In this document: one piece after another, positions 17,240 through 25,526 of the stretch
Layout: the number at the start of each line of letters is the position of its first letter
How positions within the stretch are numbered: the stretch's first letter is position 1
DNA from: an uncultured Lachnospiraceae bacterium
GTDB taxonomy: Bacteria; Bacillota; Clostridia; Lachnospirales; Lachnospiraceae
Reading direction: 5' to 3'
DNA length: 42,821 bases
NCBI GenBank assembly: GCA_902762905.1
Contig: CACWQE010000021.1
Coordinates: 1-42,821 of the forward strand
Position numbers and translations under genes: made by a program
The notes under the pieces: model-generated
What the model saw: the letters and a program-made list of their open reading frames with translations, nothing else
What the model was told of the DNA's origin: nothing
Database searches by the model: none

Positions 17240-18724
17240 ATGAGTTATGAAGAGATGACTTTGCAGGAGTTGAAAGCTGCCGCAAAGGAGTTAGGGATCA
17301 AAGGCATTACAGGAATGAAAAAGGGAGAACTGGTAGAATTACTGAATGCAGTAAAAGGTCACCAGAAAGTATCCCATAAGGTAGATATAGAGGAAAAAGA
17401 TAAAGAGGATTCTAAGCCGGAGAGAAAGAGAACGGGCAGAAGACCGATGAATAAAGTATCAGCTAAGCAGGAGCCGGGACAAGATGAGCAAAAGGTAGAA
17501 GAGAAGAAAACAGAAGAGAAAGTATCGGAGGAACAACGTGCGGGAGAAGGCAGAACACAGCACCGTCCAGAGCATGTGGAATCTTCGTTAGACAGTGGAA
17601 AAGAAGCGAATGGTATCTTGGAAGTAATGTCGGATGGCTTTGGCTTTATCCGTTGTGAGAATTACCTGCCAGGGGATCATGATATCTATGTATCGCCGGC
17701 ACAGATCAAGAAATTCAATCTGAAGACAGGTGATATTATCGTCGGCAATCAGAAAGTAAAGACAGAGAAAGAGAAATTTGCAGCGTTACTTTATATCAAG
17801 ACCATTAATGGATATACGGTGGAAGAAGCTCAAAAGCGGAAGAATTTTGAAGACCTGACACCAATATTCCCAAACGAGAGAATTCGGTTAGAGAATGCAC
17901 ATGCGAATGGGGTTTCCATGCGTATTATGGATCTGTTAGCTCCAATCGGTAAGGGACAGAGAGGTATGATCGTGGCACCTCCGAAAGCGGGCAAGACGAC
18001 ATTGCTTAAGCAGATCGCAATCAGTATCAGCCGGACATACCGGAATATGCATCTGATTGTATTATTGATTGATGAGCGTCCAGAGGAAGTGACAGATATC
18101 CGGGAATCCATTGAGGGACCAAATGTAGAAGTGATCTATTCAACATTTGATGAGCTGCCGGAGCATCATAAGCGTGTATCAGAGATGGTGTTAGAGCGTG
18201 CAAAACGTTTGGTAGAGCACAAAGAGGATGTAGTTATCCTGTTAGATTCTATTACAAGATTGGCAAGAGCGTACAATTTAACCGTACCGCCGAGTGGTAG
18301 AACGTTAACTGGCGGATTAGATCCTGCAGCATTGCATATGCCGAAGAAATTCTTTGGTGCAGCCCGTAATATGAGAGAGGGAGGTTCGCTTACGGTATTA
18401 GCAACTGCTTTGGTAGAGACTGGTTCAAAGATGGATGATGTTGTATTTGAGGAATTCAAAGGAACTGGTAATATGGAACTGGTATTAGACCGTAAGTTAC
18501 AGGAAAAGCGTATCTTCCCTGCAATAGATGTTGCCAAGTCTGGAACCAGACGAGACGATTTATTGTTGACACCGTTGGAGCAGGAAGTAGTTGAAATGCT
18601 GCATAAGGAATTCTCTGGTAATCGTGCAGAGGAATCCATTGAAGAAGTACTTCGGTTATTTGTCCGGACGAAGAATAATGAAGAATTCTTACATATGATG
18701 AAACGCTCCAGAATCCGAAGATAA
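17240..18724 (+). CDS. rho: Transcription termination factor Rho
   Basis: Hexameric RNA-dependent ATPase of 494 residues that terminates untranslated transcripts. An N-terminal Rho_N helical module (TLQELKAAAKELGIKG, about 5-45) is followed by a Lys/Glu-rich spacer of roughly 75 residues, a cold-shock RNA-binding fold (about 125-195, with SDGFGFIR), and the RecA-like ATPase with PPKAGKTT near 247, LLIDERPEEVTD near 275 and LLDSITRLARAYN near 334. The ATG at 17240 with GAAAGGAG upstream is preferred over a start at 17204. The charged insert makes it longer than the compact E. coli protein. It has its own promoter. Confidence 0.96.
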   Translation: MSYEEMTLQELKAAAKELGIKGITGMKKGELVELLNAVKGHQKVSHKVDIEEKDKEDSKPERKRTGRRPMNKVSAKQEPGQDEQKVEEKKTEEKVSEEQRAGEGRTQHRPEHVESSLDSGKEANGILEVMSDGFGFIRCENYLPGDHDIYVSPAQIKKFNLKTGDIIVGNQKVKTEKEKFAALLYIKTINGYTVEEAQKRKNFEDLTPIFPNERIRLENAHANGVSMRIMDLLAPIGKGQRGMIVAPPKAGKTTLLKQIAISISRTYRNMHLIVLLIDERPEEVTDIRESIEGPNVEVIYSTFDELPEHHKRVSEMVLERAKRLVEHKEDVVILLDSITRLARAYNLTVPPSGRTLTGGLDPAALHMPKKFFGAARNMREGGSLTVLATALVETGSKMDDVVFEEFKGTGNMELVLDRKLQEKRIFPAIDVAKSGTRRDDLLLTPLEQEVVEMLHKEFSGNRAEESIEEVLRLFVRTKNNEEFLHMMKRSRIRR

Positions 18725-18739
18725 TTTTTCAAAAAATAC

Positions 18740-18768
18740 TTGCAATACAAGGTATGTTATGGTAAACT
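18740..18768 (+). promoter_or_regulatory. Promoter of rpmE
   Basis: TTGCAA (18740-18745), a 17-base spacer and TGG-TAAACT (-10 at 18763-18768). The leader holds a small hairpin GGCGGGT-tgga-ATCTGCC (18783-18800) just before GAGAGGTG, a possible site for ribosomal protein feedback. Confidence 0.7.
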
Positions 18769-18825
18769 GTAGAAGTTGTTTAGGCGGGTTGGAATCTGCC
18801 AATATATTTAGAGAGGTGTATATTA

Positions 18826-19032
18826 ATGAAGGAAGGAATTCATCCAAATTATTATCAGGCAAAAGTAGTTTGTAACTGTGGTAACGAGTTCGTAACTGGT
18901 TCAACAAAGGAAGAGATTCACGTAGAGATTTGTTCTAAGTGCCATTCTTTCTATACAGGACAGCAGAAAGCAGCACAGGCTCGTGGTCGTATTGATAAGT
19001 TCAATCGTAAATACGGAGTTAAGGCTAATTAG
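18826..19032 (+). CDS. rpmE: 50S ribosomal protein L31, zinc-binding form
   Basis: A 68-residue large-subunit protein. Cys16, Cys18, Cys36 and Cys39 are the four zinc-ligand positions of the zinc-containing (C+) type of L31, so it also stores zinc. The N-terminus [10 protein letters not shown] and the TGQQK segment near residue 56 are diagnostic. It is followed by a terminator-like hairpin (19043-19074) and then the DUF1385, prmC and prfA genes, an arrangement common in Clostridia. Confidence 0.97.
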   Translation: MKEGIHPNYYQAKVVCNCGNEFVTGSTKEEIHVEICSKCHSFYTGQQKAAQARGRIDKFNRKYGVKAN

Positions 19033-19042
19033 TAACGGTTAT

Positions 19043-19074
19043 GGGTTGGGATTGAATAATCTCAACCCTGTTTT
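19043..19074 (+). terminator. Terminator after rpmE
   Basis: GGGTTGGGATT (19043-19053), loop GAAT, then AATCTCAACCC (19058-19068): 11 pairs with one G-U, followed by TGTTTTC. No strong promoter was found before the next gene, so leaky termination may set the L31 to downstream ratio. Confidence 0.75.
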
Positions 19075-19104
19075 CTTATATGAGTATAATTGAGGTTGAT
19101 ATAG

Positions 19105-20166
19105 ATGGAAGATAGATTACCAAAAGGAACATTAGGCGGTCAGGCTGTAATTGAAGGCGTTATGATGAAAGGACCGGACAGTTATTCCGTTGCGGTGAGA
19201 AAGCCGGATCGTAAGATACAGGTCAAATTACACAAATATCAGTCATTTGGTGAACGGCATAAGTTAGGTAAGATACCATTTATCCGGGGTGTGATCAGTT
19301 TCGGAGAATCTTTGGTTGTGGGAACGAAGACATTATCGTATTCTTCATCTTTCTATGAAGAAGATGAAGTAGAGACGAAGGCGGATAAGTTATTCAAAGA
19401 TATTTTTAAGGAAAAGGCAGAAAGTGTGATCATTGGCTTTACGGTATTACTATCTGTTGTGATTGCTGTGGCACTGTTTATGTTATTCCCGGCAGCAATT
19501 GCTGAATTTGTAGGCAAATGGATTGATAGTCACATGATAGTTGCTGTGATTGAAGGAATTATTCGTTTATTGATCTTTATAATCTATGTTGTGTTGATTT
19601 CACAGATGGAAGATATCAAGCGGGTATTTATGTACCATGGAGCAGAGCATAAGACAATTAATTGCTATGAGGCCGGCGACGAGCTGACTCCGGAGAATGT
19701 AGCAAAACATAGCAGATATCATAAGCGTTGTGGAACAAGCTTTCTGTTCATCGTTATGGTAGTCAGTATTTTTGTATTTATGTTTATTACAGCAAAGCAG
19801 ATGTGGCTTCGTTTCTTATTACGGCTTGTTTTAATTCCGGTTGTTGCAGGAATCTCTTATGAGTTCATTCGTTTGGCTGGAAGGAACGATAATCCAATCC
19901 TTAATGTGTTGAGTAAACCAGGCATGTGGATTCAGAAATTGACGACCAAGGAACCAGAAGAAGAGATGATTCAGGTTGCAATAATTTCTGTAGAGGCTGT
20001 TTTGTATGGACAGGAGTATGTGGACGCGGTTAATGAAGCACAGGGGATTCATATTGCATCAGATGAAGAGAAAATGGATCAGACAGAAGTGGATGATACC
20101 GAAGATATCAATGAAGATGAGTTAGAAGTTGCACAGGACGAAGCAACAGAAGATGAGGAAGAATAA
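19105..20166 (+). CDS. DUF1385 (YqhQ-like) integral membrane protein
   Basis: A 353-residue membrane protein of the DUF1385 family. The N-terminus has the family signature GGQAVIEGVMMKGP. Predicted membrane segments lie around residues 112-132, 146-168, 210-232 and 236-250. Between them is the conserved cytoplasmic motif YHGAEHKTINCYE near 177 with HKRCGTSF near 208, whose His, Glu and Cys residues suggest metal or thiol chemistry. The C-terminus is a strongly acidic tail. Its stop codon overlaps the prmC start by one base, indicating translational coupling. Function is not established. Confidence 0.88.
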   Translation: MEDRLPKGTLGGQAVIEGVMMKGPDSYSVAVRKPDRKIQVKLHKYQSFGERHKLGKIPFIRGVISFGESLVVGTKTLSYSSSFYEEDEVETKADKLFKDIFKEKAESVIIGFTVLLSVVIAVALFMLFPAAIAEFVGKWIDSHMIVAVIEGIIRLLIFIIYVVLISQMEDIKRVFMYHGAEHKTINCYEAGDELTPENVAKHSRYHKRCGTSFLFIVMVVSIFVFMFITAKQMWLRFLLRLVLIPVVAGISYEFIRLAGRNDNPILNVLSKPGMWIQKLTTKEPEEEMIQVAIISVEAVLYGQEYVDAVNEAQGIHIASDEEKMDQTEVDDTEDINEDELEVAQDEATEDEEE

Positions 20167-21014
20167 TGTCTACCATTGAGCAGCTGCTTGATTATGGAAA
20201 GGACAAGTTAATACAAAGCGGGAACGAGTATGCAAAGTATGACCGTAAAGTGTTACTAGAAGCAGCTTTAGGGTGTAATTATATGTATATGCTTACCCAT
20301 GGTGAGGAGGAAGTGTCACAGGATAAGGAACAACAATATCGTTCCTGGATTAAGAGAAGAAGTGAGCATTACCCACTGCAGTATCTGCTTGGATATGCAC
20401 ATTTTATGGATTACACATTTGTAGTGAACGAACATGTTCTGATTCCTAGAAATGATACAGAAATTTTAGTGGAGAATGCGAATACGGTTCTTGCAGATAT
20501 GGAAAAACAGCAGGACAAAGTTAAGATCCTAGATCTTTGCTGCGGTTCTGGATGTATTGGCATTTCCCTTAAGCTATATCATGAAAAGATAAATCTGACA
20601 CTTTCGGACGTTTCGGAAGAGGCACTTGCGGTGACGAGACAGAATCTGGGAAAATATCAGGTAGATGCCAAAGTACATTGCGGGAATCTGTTCGAGGGGA
20701 TATCAGATGTATATGATATGATTGTAAGTAATCCGCCTTATATAGAAAGCCGTGTGATTGATACGTTAATGCCAGAAGTGCGGGAATACGAGCCTATGTT
20801 AGCATTAGATGGTGGAGAAGATGGGCTTGTGTTTTACCGGAGTATTATCCAACAGGCAGTTTCTCATTTAGGAGAGCATGGATGGTTGTTTTTTGAGATT
20901 GGGTATAATCAAGGCAAGGATGTGGCAACACTGATGGAAGATAATGGATTTTCAGAAGTGCAGGTGGTAAAAGATTATGCAGGATTAGATCGTGTGGTCT
21001 ATGGACATTTGTAG
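20166..21014 (+). CDS. prmC: Release factor glutamine N5-methyltransferase
   Basis: S-adenosylmethionine-dependent enzyme of 282 residues that methylates the GGQ glutamine of peptide release factors. An N-terminal helical domain contains RSEHYPLQYLLGYAHF near 62 and the VLIPRNDTE segment near 94; the Rossmann methyltransferase domain has LDLCCGSGCIG near 120 and the catalytic NPPY motif near 188. The ATG overlaps the preceding stop as TAATG. Its substrate gene prfA follows after 75 bases. Confidence 0.95.
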   Translation: MSTIEQLLDYGKDKLIQSGNEYAKYDRKVLLEAALGCNYMYMLTHGEEEVSQDKEQQYRSWIKRRSEHYPLQYLLGYAHFMDYTFVVNEHVLIPRNDTEILVENANTVLADMEKQQDKVKILDLCCGSGCIGISLKLYHEKINLTLSDVSEEALAVTRQNLGKYQVDAKVHCGNLFEGISDVYDMIVSNPPYIESRVIDTLMPEVREYEPMLALDGGEDGLVFYRSIIQQAVSHLGEHGWLFFEIGYNQGKDVATLMEDNGFSEVQVVKDYAGLDRVVYGHL

Positions 21015-21089
21015 CGGTACATGGAAGAGTAGGGTATATTGTATTCGAAGCGAATGCGGATAGGATTGTAAGAATGAGAGGATATAGAT

Positions 21090-22166
21090 ATGTTTGATAA
21101 GTTAGAAGATATATTAGCACGTTATGAGTCGGTATTGGAGCAATTAAGTGATCCGGATGTGTTGAATGACCAGGCAAAGTATACATCATTGATGAAAGAA
21201 CAGAGTGATCTTGCTCCAATCGCAGCCAAATACAAAGAATATTTAGCTGCAAAGCAGGCAATTGAAGACAGTCTTGCTATGTTAGAAGAAGAAAAAGATG
21301 AAGAGATGCGGGAATTGGCAAAAGAAGAGTTAAATGAGTCCAAGGATGCTGTGGAACGTATTGAACAGGAATTGAAGATTCTATTGTTGCCAAAAGATCC
21401 AAACGATGAGAAGAATGTTATTGTAGAGCTTCGTGCAGGTGCAGGTGGAGACGAGTCTGCATTGTTTGCAGCAGAGGTGTTCCGTATGTATCAGAAATAT
21501 GCAGATAAGATGCATTGGAAGACAGAACTTATCAGTCTGAATGAGAATGGAATTGGCGGATTTAAAGAGTGTTCATTTATGATCAATGGTAAAGGAGCTT
21601 TCTCAAGATTGAAGTATGAAAGCGGAGTACACCGTGTACAGCGTGTTCCAGAGACAGAATCCGGTGGTAGAATCCATACTTCTACGATTACGGTTGCAAT
21701 TATGCCGGAAGCGGAGGAAGTGGATTTTGAATTGGATATGAACGATTGTAAATTTGATGTATTCCGTGCGTCCGGTAATGGTGGACAGTGTGTCAATACA
21801 ACAGATTCTGCAGTACGTCTGACGCATATCCCTACAGGAATTGTAATCTCCTGTCAGGATGAGAAATCACAGCTTAAGAACAAGGATAAAGCATTGAAAG
21901 TGTTGCGTGCAAAGTTGTATGATATGGAATTACAGAAGGCACATGATGCAGAGGCAGAACTTCGTAAGAGTCAGGTAGGAACAGGAGATCGTTCTGAGAA
22001 GATTCGTACGTATAATTTCCCACAGGGAAGAGTGACGGATCATCGTATCAAATTAACTCTGCATAAGTTAGATCAGGTAATGAATGGAGATTTAGATGAG
22101 ATCATTGACAGTCTGATTGCAGCAGATCAGGCAGCCAAGCTTGCAAAAATGAATGAACAGGAATAA
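21090..22166 (+). CDS. prfA: Peptide chain release factor 1
   Basis: Class I release factor of 358 residues that recognises UAA and UAG stop codons and triggers peptide release. The N-terminal helical domain runs to about 110. The stop-codon recognition PxT motif appears as PET inside RVPETESGG near 188, and the catalytic GGQ lies in [10 protein letters not shown] near 231. The PxT motif and lack of a frameshift site separate it from RF2. A cysteine follows GGQ where E. coli RF1 has histidine; this position varies in the family. GAGAGG precedes the start. Confidence 0.96.
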   Translation: MFDKLEDILARYESVLEQLSDPDVLNDQAKYTSLMKEQSDLAPIAAKYKEYLAAKQAIEDSLAMLEEEKDEEMRELAKEELNESKDAVERIEQELKILLLPKDPNDEKNVIVELRAGAGGDESALFAAEVFRMYQKYADKMHWKTELISLNENGIGGFKECSFMINGKGAFSRLKYESGVHRVQRVPETESGGRIHTSTITVAIMPEAEEVDFELDMNDCKFDVFRASGNGGQCVNTTDSAVRLTHIPTGIVISCQDEKSQLKNKDKALKVLRAKLYDMELQKAHDAEAELRKSQVGTGDRSEKIRTYNFPQGRVTDHRIKLTLHKLDQVMNGDLDEIIDSLIAADQAAKLAKMNEQE

Positions 22167-22177
22167 GAGGTGGCACA

Positions 22178-23227
22178 ATGAAAGCATGGGAGAACAACAT
22201 TCGAAAAGTAGTACCATATGTTCCGGGAGAACAACCAAAGATGGAACAAGTAATCAAACTGAATACGAACGAGAATCCGTATCCGCCTTCATTGAAGGTT
22301 AAGAATGCACAGATGGACTTGAACCGTCTGCGTCTGTATCCAGATCCGGAAGCAAAAGATCTGGTGCATGCAATTGCATCTTATCATGGAGTAGAAGATA
22401 GTCAGGTGTTTGTTGGTGTAGGTTCCGATGATGTTCTTGCTATGTCGTTTCTTACATTTTTTAATTCGGATAAGCCGCTTTTGTTCCCGGATATTACATA
22501 TAGTTTTTATGATGTATGGGCAGATCTGTTCCGTATTCCGTATGAGACTCCGGCGTTGGATGATGAGTTTCATATTGTAGCAGCAGATTATTATAAGGCA
22601 AATGGTGGTGTAATATTTCCGAATCCAAATGCACCGACAGGTCAATTGGTAGAATTATCATTTATAGAAGATATTTTGGAGCATAATCAGGATGTGATTG
22701 TGATTGTAGACGAAGCTTATATTGATTTTGGTGGACAGACTGCGTTACCATTATTGGAGAAGTATGAGAATCTGTTAGTAGTCCGTACATTTTCAAAGTC
22801 ACGGTGTCTGGCAGGTCTGCGAATCGGTTATGCAATAGGTAATCCTTCACTTATCAAGGCGTTAAATGATGTCAAGTATAGCTTTAATTCCTACACCATG
22901 AATTATCCTACGATTGTCATGGGAACTGCATGTATGGAAGATGAGGAATATTTCCAGGAGACGGTTCACAAAGTAATGGCAACAAGAGAATGGTTTGGAA
23001 AAGAGTTGACAAGATTAGGCTTTACTTTTGAACAATCTTATGCAAATTTTATTTTTGCAAAGCATAAGAGCGTTCCGGCAAAAGAGATATTTGAGGCTGC
23101 AAAGAAGGAGCATATTTTTGTAAGATACTTTAATAAGCCAAGAATTAACGATTATCTTCGAATCTCTATTGGTACAGATGATGAGATGAAGGCTTTTGTT
23201 ACATTTTTAGAGAAGTATCTGCAGTAA
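22178..23227 (+). CDS. hisC: Histidinol-phosphate aminotransferase-like enzyme
   Basis: Fold-type I, pyridoxal phosphate-dependent aminotransferase of 349 residues, matching HisC in length and motifs: LNTNENPYPPS near 28, FPNPNAPTG near 148 for the N-[AP]-P-T-G signature, DEAYIDF near 178, and the PLP lysine in RTFSKSRCLAGLRIGYA near 208. HisC exchanges amino groups between histidinol phosphate and 2-oxoglutarate. It begins 12 bases after prfA and is not in a his operon here, so a side role with another amino acid cannot be excluded. It ends at a terminator with an embedded promoter. Confidence 0.85.
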   Translation: MKAWENNIRKVVPYVPGEQPKMEQVIKLNTNENPYPPSLKVKNAQMDLNRLRLYPDPEAKDLVHAIASYHGVEDSQVFVGVGSDDVLAMSFLTFFNSDKPLLFPDITYSFYDVWADLFRIPYETPALDDEFHIVAADYYKANGGVIFPNPNAPTGQLVELSFIEDILEHNQDVIVIVDEAYIDFGGQTALPLLEKYENLLVVRTFSKSRCLAGLRIGYAIGNPSLIKALNDVKYSFNSYTMNYPTIVMGTACMEDEEYFQETVHKVMATREWFGKELTRLGFTFEQSYANFIFAKHKSVPAKEIFEAAKKEHIFVRYFNKPRINDYLRISIGTDDEMKAFVTFLEKYLQ

Positions 23228-23259
23228 TCATGAAGAATTTGTGAACTACAGATAGAATA

Positions 23260-23288
23260 TTGACGTTTATATAGAAATCCGTTATAGT
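23260..23288 (+). promoter_or_regulatory. Promoter nested in the hisC terminator
   Basis: TTGACG (23260-23265), a 17-base spacer and TATAGT (23283-23288). The -10 box straddles the end of the left arm and the loop of the terminator hairpin, and the expected start site near 23295 lies in the loop. Transcripts from this promoter would carry only the right arm. Confidence 0.7.
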
Positions 23289-23317
23289 ATAGACATACGT
23301 AACGGATTTCTATTTTT
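23271..23317 (+). terminator. Terminator after hisC
   Basis: ATAGAAATCCGTTA (23271-23284) and TAACGGATTTCTAT (23300-23313) form a perfect 14-bp stem with a 15-base loop, followed by TTTTT. It should stop read-through from prfA-hisC. Confidence 0.85.
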
Positions 23318-23402
23318 CTAAGGGATGTATATCATATCCCGTTTTCCAAAGTGTGAATTACATATTTTTTGCTGTTTCCTTAGATTATGAAGGAGATAGA
23401 AG

Positions 23403-24392
23403 ATGGAATATCAAGATTTTTTGGAGTATATTAAGAATCACATTGTGCAGGTATTAGGTCAGTATCGACATGCGTTTGGCAAAGAGGATATTACCTTTGA
23501 TCCGAATGAGTATGAGGTCATATTACAGAAGATCTCTAAGAATAATGGTATTATGTTAGATGCCATTACATTATACAAAGAAGGACAGAAGATCAGTCCG
23601 AACATGTATGTGAATGCATATTATGAACAGTATCAGATGGGACGCCCGATTGATGGAATTATGCAACAGATGATCATGGATTATGAGGAGAAGATGGCGG
23701 AGGCAGATACATTGCAAGTAGATAATGTGTATCATTTTGAAGAGGTACGTACTAAGATTGTTGTGCGTTTGATCAATCGTGAGAGAAATCAGATGGAATT
23801 GATGCATTGTCCATATATTCCATTCCTGGATTTTGCGATTACATTCCGTTATCTCGCCTCAAAAGATGCGTTAGGAGTTGCCAGTTCTATGATCAGTAAT
23901 CAGGAATTTGAGGCATGGGGAATTACGATGGAAGAACTGTATGAGATTGCTATTTGCAATACAATGCAGCATTTTCCGTGGCGGATGGATTCCCTTGCTA
24001 AGGTGATAGCGGAGTGTTTATCCAAGGACGTGATGAAACTGTTGTCTGAAGATGTGTATCAGGCAATGCTAGAGGTGATGAATCAACAGTGTGGAGTGAA
24101 TATGTATGTACTCACAAATGATGTTGGAATCAATGGAGCTACCTGTATTTTGTATGATAAGGTGTTGGAGAATTTTGCAAAGGTACAGGAGCGGAATATT
24201 CTGATTCTGCCGGCCAGTGTTCATGAGGTTATTCTTGTGCCAGAGGAGGAAGACACGGATGCAGCATTCTTTTCTCAACTGGTGAGAGATGCGAATCAAA
24301 GTTCCGTGGGATTGATTGATCTGTTATCGGATCAAGTGTATTATTATGATCGGGAGAAGAAAGAGATTCTTAGTTACCCAGTTGGGTCTTAA
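23403..24392 (+). CDS. DUF5688 family protein
   Basis: A 329-residue soluble protein with no signal peptide or membrane segment, matching the DUF5688 family that is frequent in Lachnospiraceae. Typical stretches are GIMLDAITLYKEGQKISPNMYVNAYYEQYQ-like sequence in the first 90 residues, ARTKIVVRLINRERN-like sequence near 117, a central FRYLASKDALGVASSMISN near 150, and a C-terminal region with LILPASVHEVILVPEE near 264. An alpha/beta fold is likely. The function is unknown. It is a single-gene unit with its own promoter and a leader of about 105 bases. Confidence 0.75.
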   Translation: MEYQDFLEYIKNHIVQVLGQYRHAFGKEDITFDPNEYEVILQKISKNNGIMLDAITLYKEGQKISPNMYVNAYYEQYQMGRPIDGIMQQMIMDYEEKMAEADTLQVDNVYHFEEVRTKIVVRLINRERNQMELMHCPYIPFLDFAITFRYLASKDALGVASSMISNQEFEAWGITMEELYEIAICNTMQHFPWRMDSLAKVIAECLSKDVMKLLSEDVYQAMLEVMNQQCGVNMYVLTNDVGINGATCILYDKVLENFAKVQERNILILPASVHEVILVPEEEDTDAAFFSQLVRDANQSSVGLIDLLSDQVYYYDREKKEILSYPVGS

Positions 24393-24410
24393 CCGACAAT
24401 CCGACATCTA

Positions 24411-24443
24411 CATGTTGACAAATTTTTGTACATGCCATAAAAT
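24411..24443 (+). promoter_or_regulatory. Promoter and possible operator of the TetR gene
   Basis: TTGACA (24415-24420), a 17-base spacer and TAAAAT (24438-24443). Overlapping the -35 box is an imperfect inverted repeat, CATGT-tg-ACAAA (24411-24422) and TTTGTACATG (24425-24434), which could be an autoregulatory operator. The two extra bases break perfect symmetry. Confidence 0.55.
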
Positions 24444-24484
24444 ATATAGAAAGTGAATAAGGATTCACAAATTGGGGGTTATGT

Positions 24485-25078
24485 ATGAATAATAATTTTG
24501 TGAACAGGAAAGACCGCATTATTGCTTCCGCGATTGAGATTATCAGTGAAGCAGGACTTTCTTCGCTGAATACCAAGTCCTTGGCCATGAAGGAGAACAT
24601 GTCTGAGTCCTTGTTGTATCGGTATTTTGGTGGGATTGAAGAAGTTTTAGTAGAAGTAATCGAGACCTATACGAAGTTCGACAAGAGTATGCTTGCCACG
24701 ATTGATGCGAAGAAGATTTCACATTTTGATAAAGTATTGGAATTGTTAAGAACATTAGGTACTTATTATGCAGGCTATCAGGAAATGAGTGCCATTGCGC
24801 TTAATTATGAAGAATTGTTACATAATGTGAATACGAGAGAAGCAATTGCACATTGTATTAAGATGAGAACCGAATTTATAAGACAACATTTGAAGGCAGC
24901 CATGGAGGAAGGAGAGATTCGGGATGATTTTTCACCGGAGGAGCTTTCCAATATTTTTATGGGTAGTCTGAGCAGAGACTTGTTGAATCGTAGAATTGAA
25001 TACGATCATACAAGCCATACTCAGTTCGCAGATTCCATGTTAGAGCATTTAGCCAATATGCTGCGAACAGATAAGTGA
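24485..25078 (+). CDS. TetR/AcrR family transcriptional regulator
   Basis: A 197-residue one-component regulator. Residues 1-50 form the TetR DNA-binding domain: RIIASAIEIISEAGLSSLNTKSLA-like helices and the turn MSESLLYRYFGG, where the aromatic pair YRYF is typical of the recognition helix. The remaining helical part is the ligand-binding and dimer domain. The start has GGGGG nearby rather than a classic AGGAGG. It is followed after 34 bases by a stand-alone receiver domain. The ligand and regulon are unknown; no transporter gene adjoins it. Confidence 0.88.
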   Translation: MNNNFVNRKDRIIASAIEIISEAGLSSLNTKSLAMKENMSESLLYRYFGGIEEVLVEVIETYTKFDKSMLATIDAKKISHFDKVLELLRTLGTYYAGYQEMSAIALNYEELLHNVNTREAIAHCIKMRTEFIRQHLKAAMEEGEIRDDFSPEELSNIFMGSLSRDLLNRRIEYDHTSHTQFADSMLEHLANMLRTDK

Positions 25079-25112
25079 TAATGAATGAGTGAATAAATGT
25101 CGGAGGATTCTT

Positions 25113-25514
25113 ATGAGAGTATTAGTTGCAGATGATGATTTCGTGAACAGAAAGTTTTTAGAGAAGATGTTCGCTAATTATGGCGAAGTAGTTGCGGTTG
25201 ATAATGGTATGTCGGCAGTAGATGAAGCGGTTCGTGGCATGGAGTGCCGTGAATTCTTTGATCTGATCTGTTTAGATATTATGATGACGAAGTTAGATGG
25301 ATATAAGACACTAGAGGCAATTCGGGAAGCTGAGAGCCGTTATGCTGTGTTTGATAACAGAGCTAAGGTGATTATGATCAGTGCATTAGACGAAGTCGTA
25401 TTAGACAGCATTCAGGTATGCAATGATTATGATGCTTATATCTGTAAACCGATTGTAATGGATAAGTTTGAGAAACTTCTTGAGAAGATGGGGTTTGCTA
25501 AGACAGAGAAGTAG
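25113..25514 (+). CDS. Stand-alone response-regulator receiver domain
   Basis: A CheY-like protein of 133 residues with no output domain. The acidic pocket is VADDDF (about residues 5-10), the phospho-acceptor Asp lies in CLDIMM near 56, the conserved Thr/Ser position is in MISALDE near 90, and the Lys is in CKPI near 113. The ATG at 25113 with CGGAGGA is chosen over an upstream start at 25089. No histidine kinase is nearby, so it must be phosphorylated by a kinase encoded elsewhere. It may act by protein-protein contact, as CheY and Spo0F do. Confidence 0.88.
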   Translation: MRVLVADDDFVNRKFLEKMFANYGEVVAVDNGMSAVDEAVRGMECREFFDLICLDIMMTKLDGYKTLEAIREAESRYAVFDNRAKVIMISALDEVVLDSIQVCNDYDAYICKPIVMDKFEKLLEKMGFAKTEK

Positions 25515-25526
25515 AGGATTGCGAAC

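Noticed and set aside
20845..21261. A 138-codon open frame opposite prmC and prfA
   Set aside because: It crosses two conserved genes on the other strand and has a Leu/His/Pro/Tyr-rich composition typical of antisense frames.
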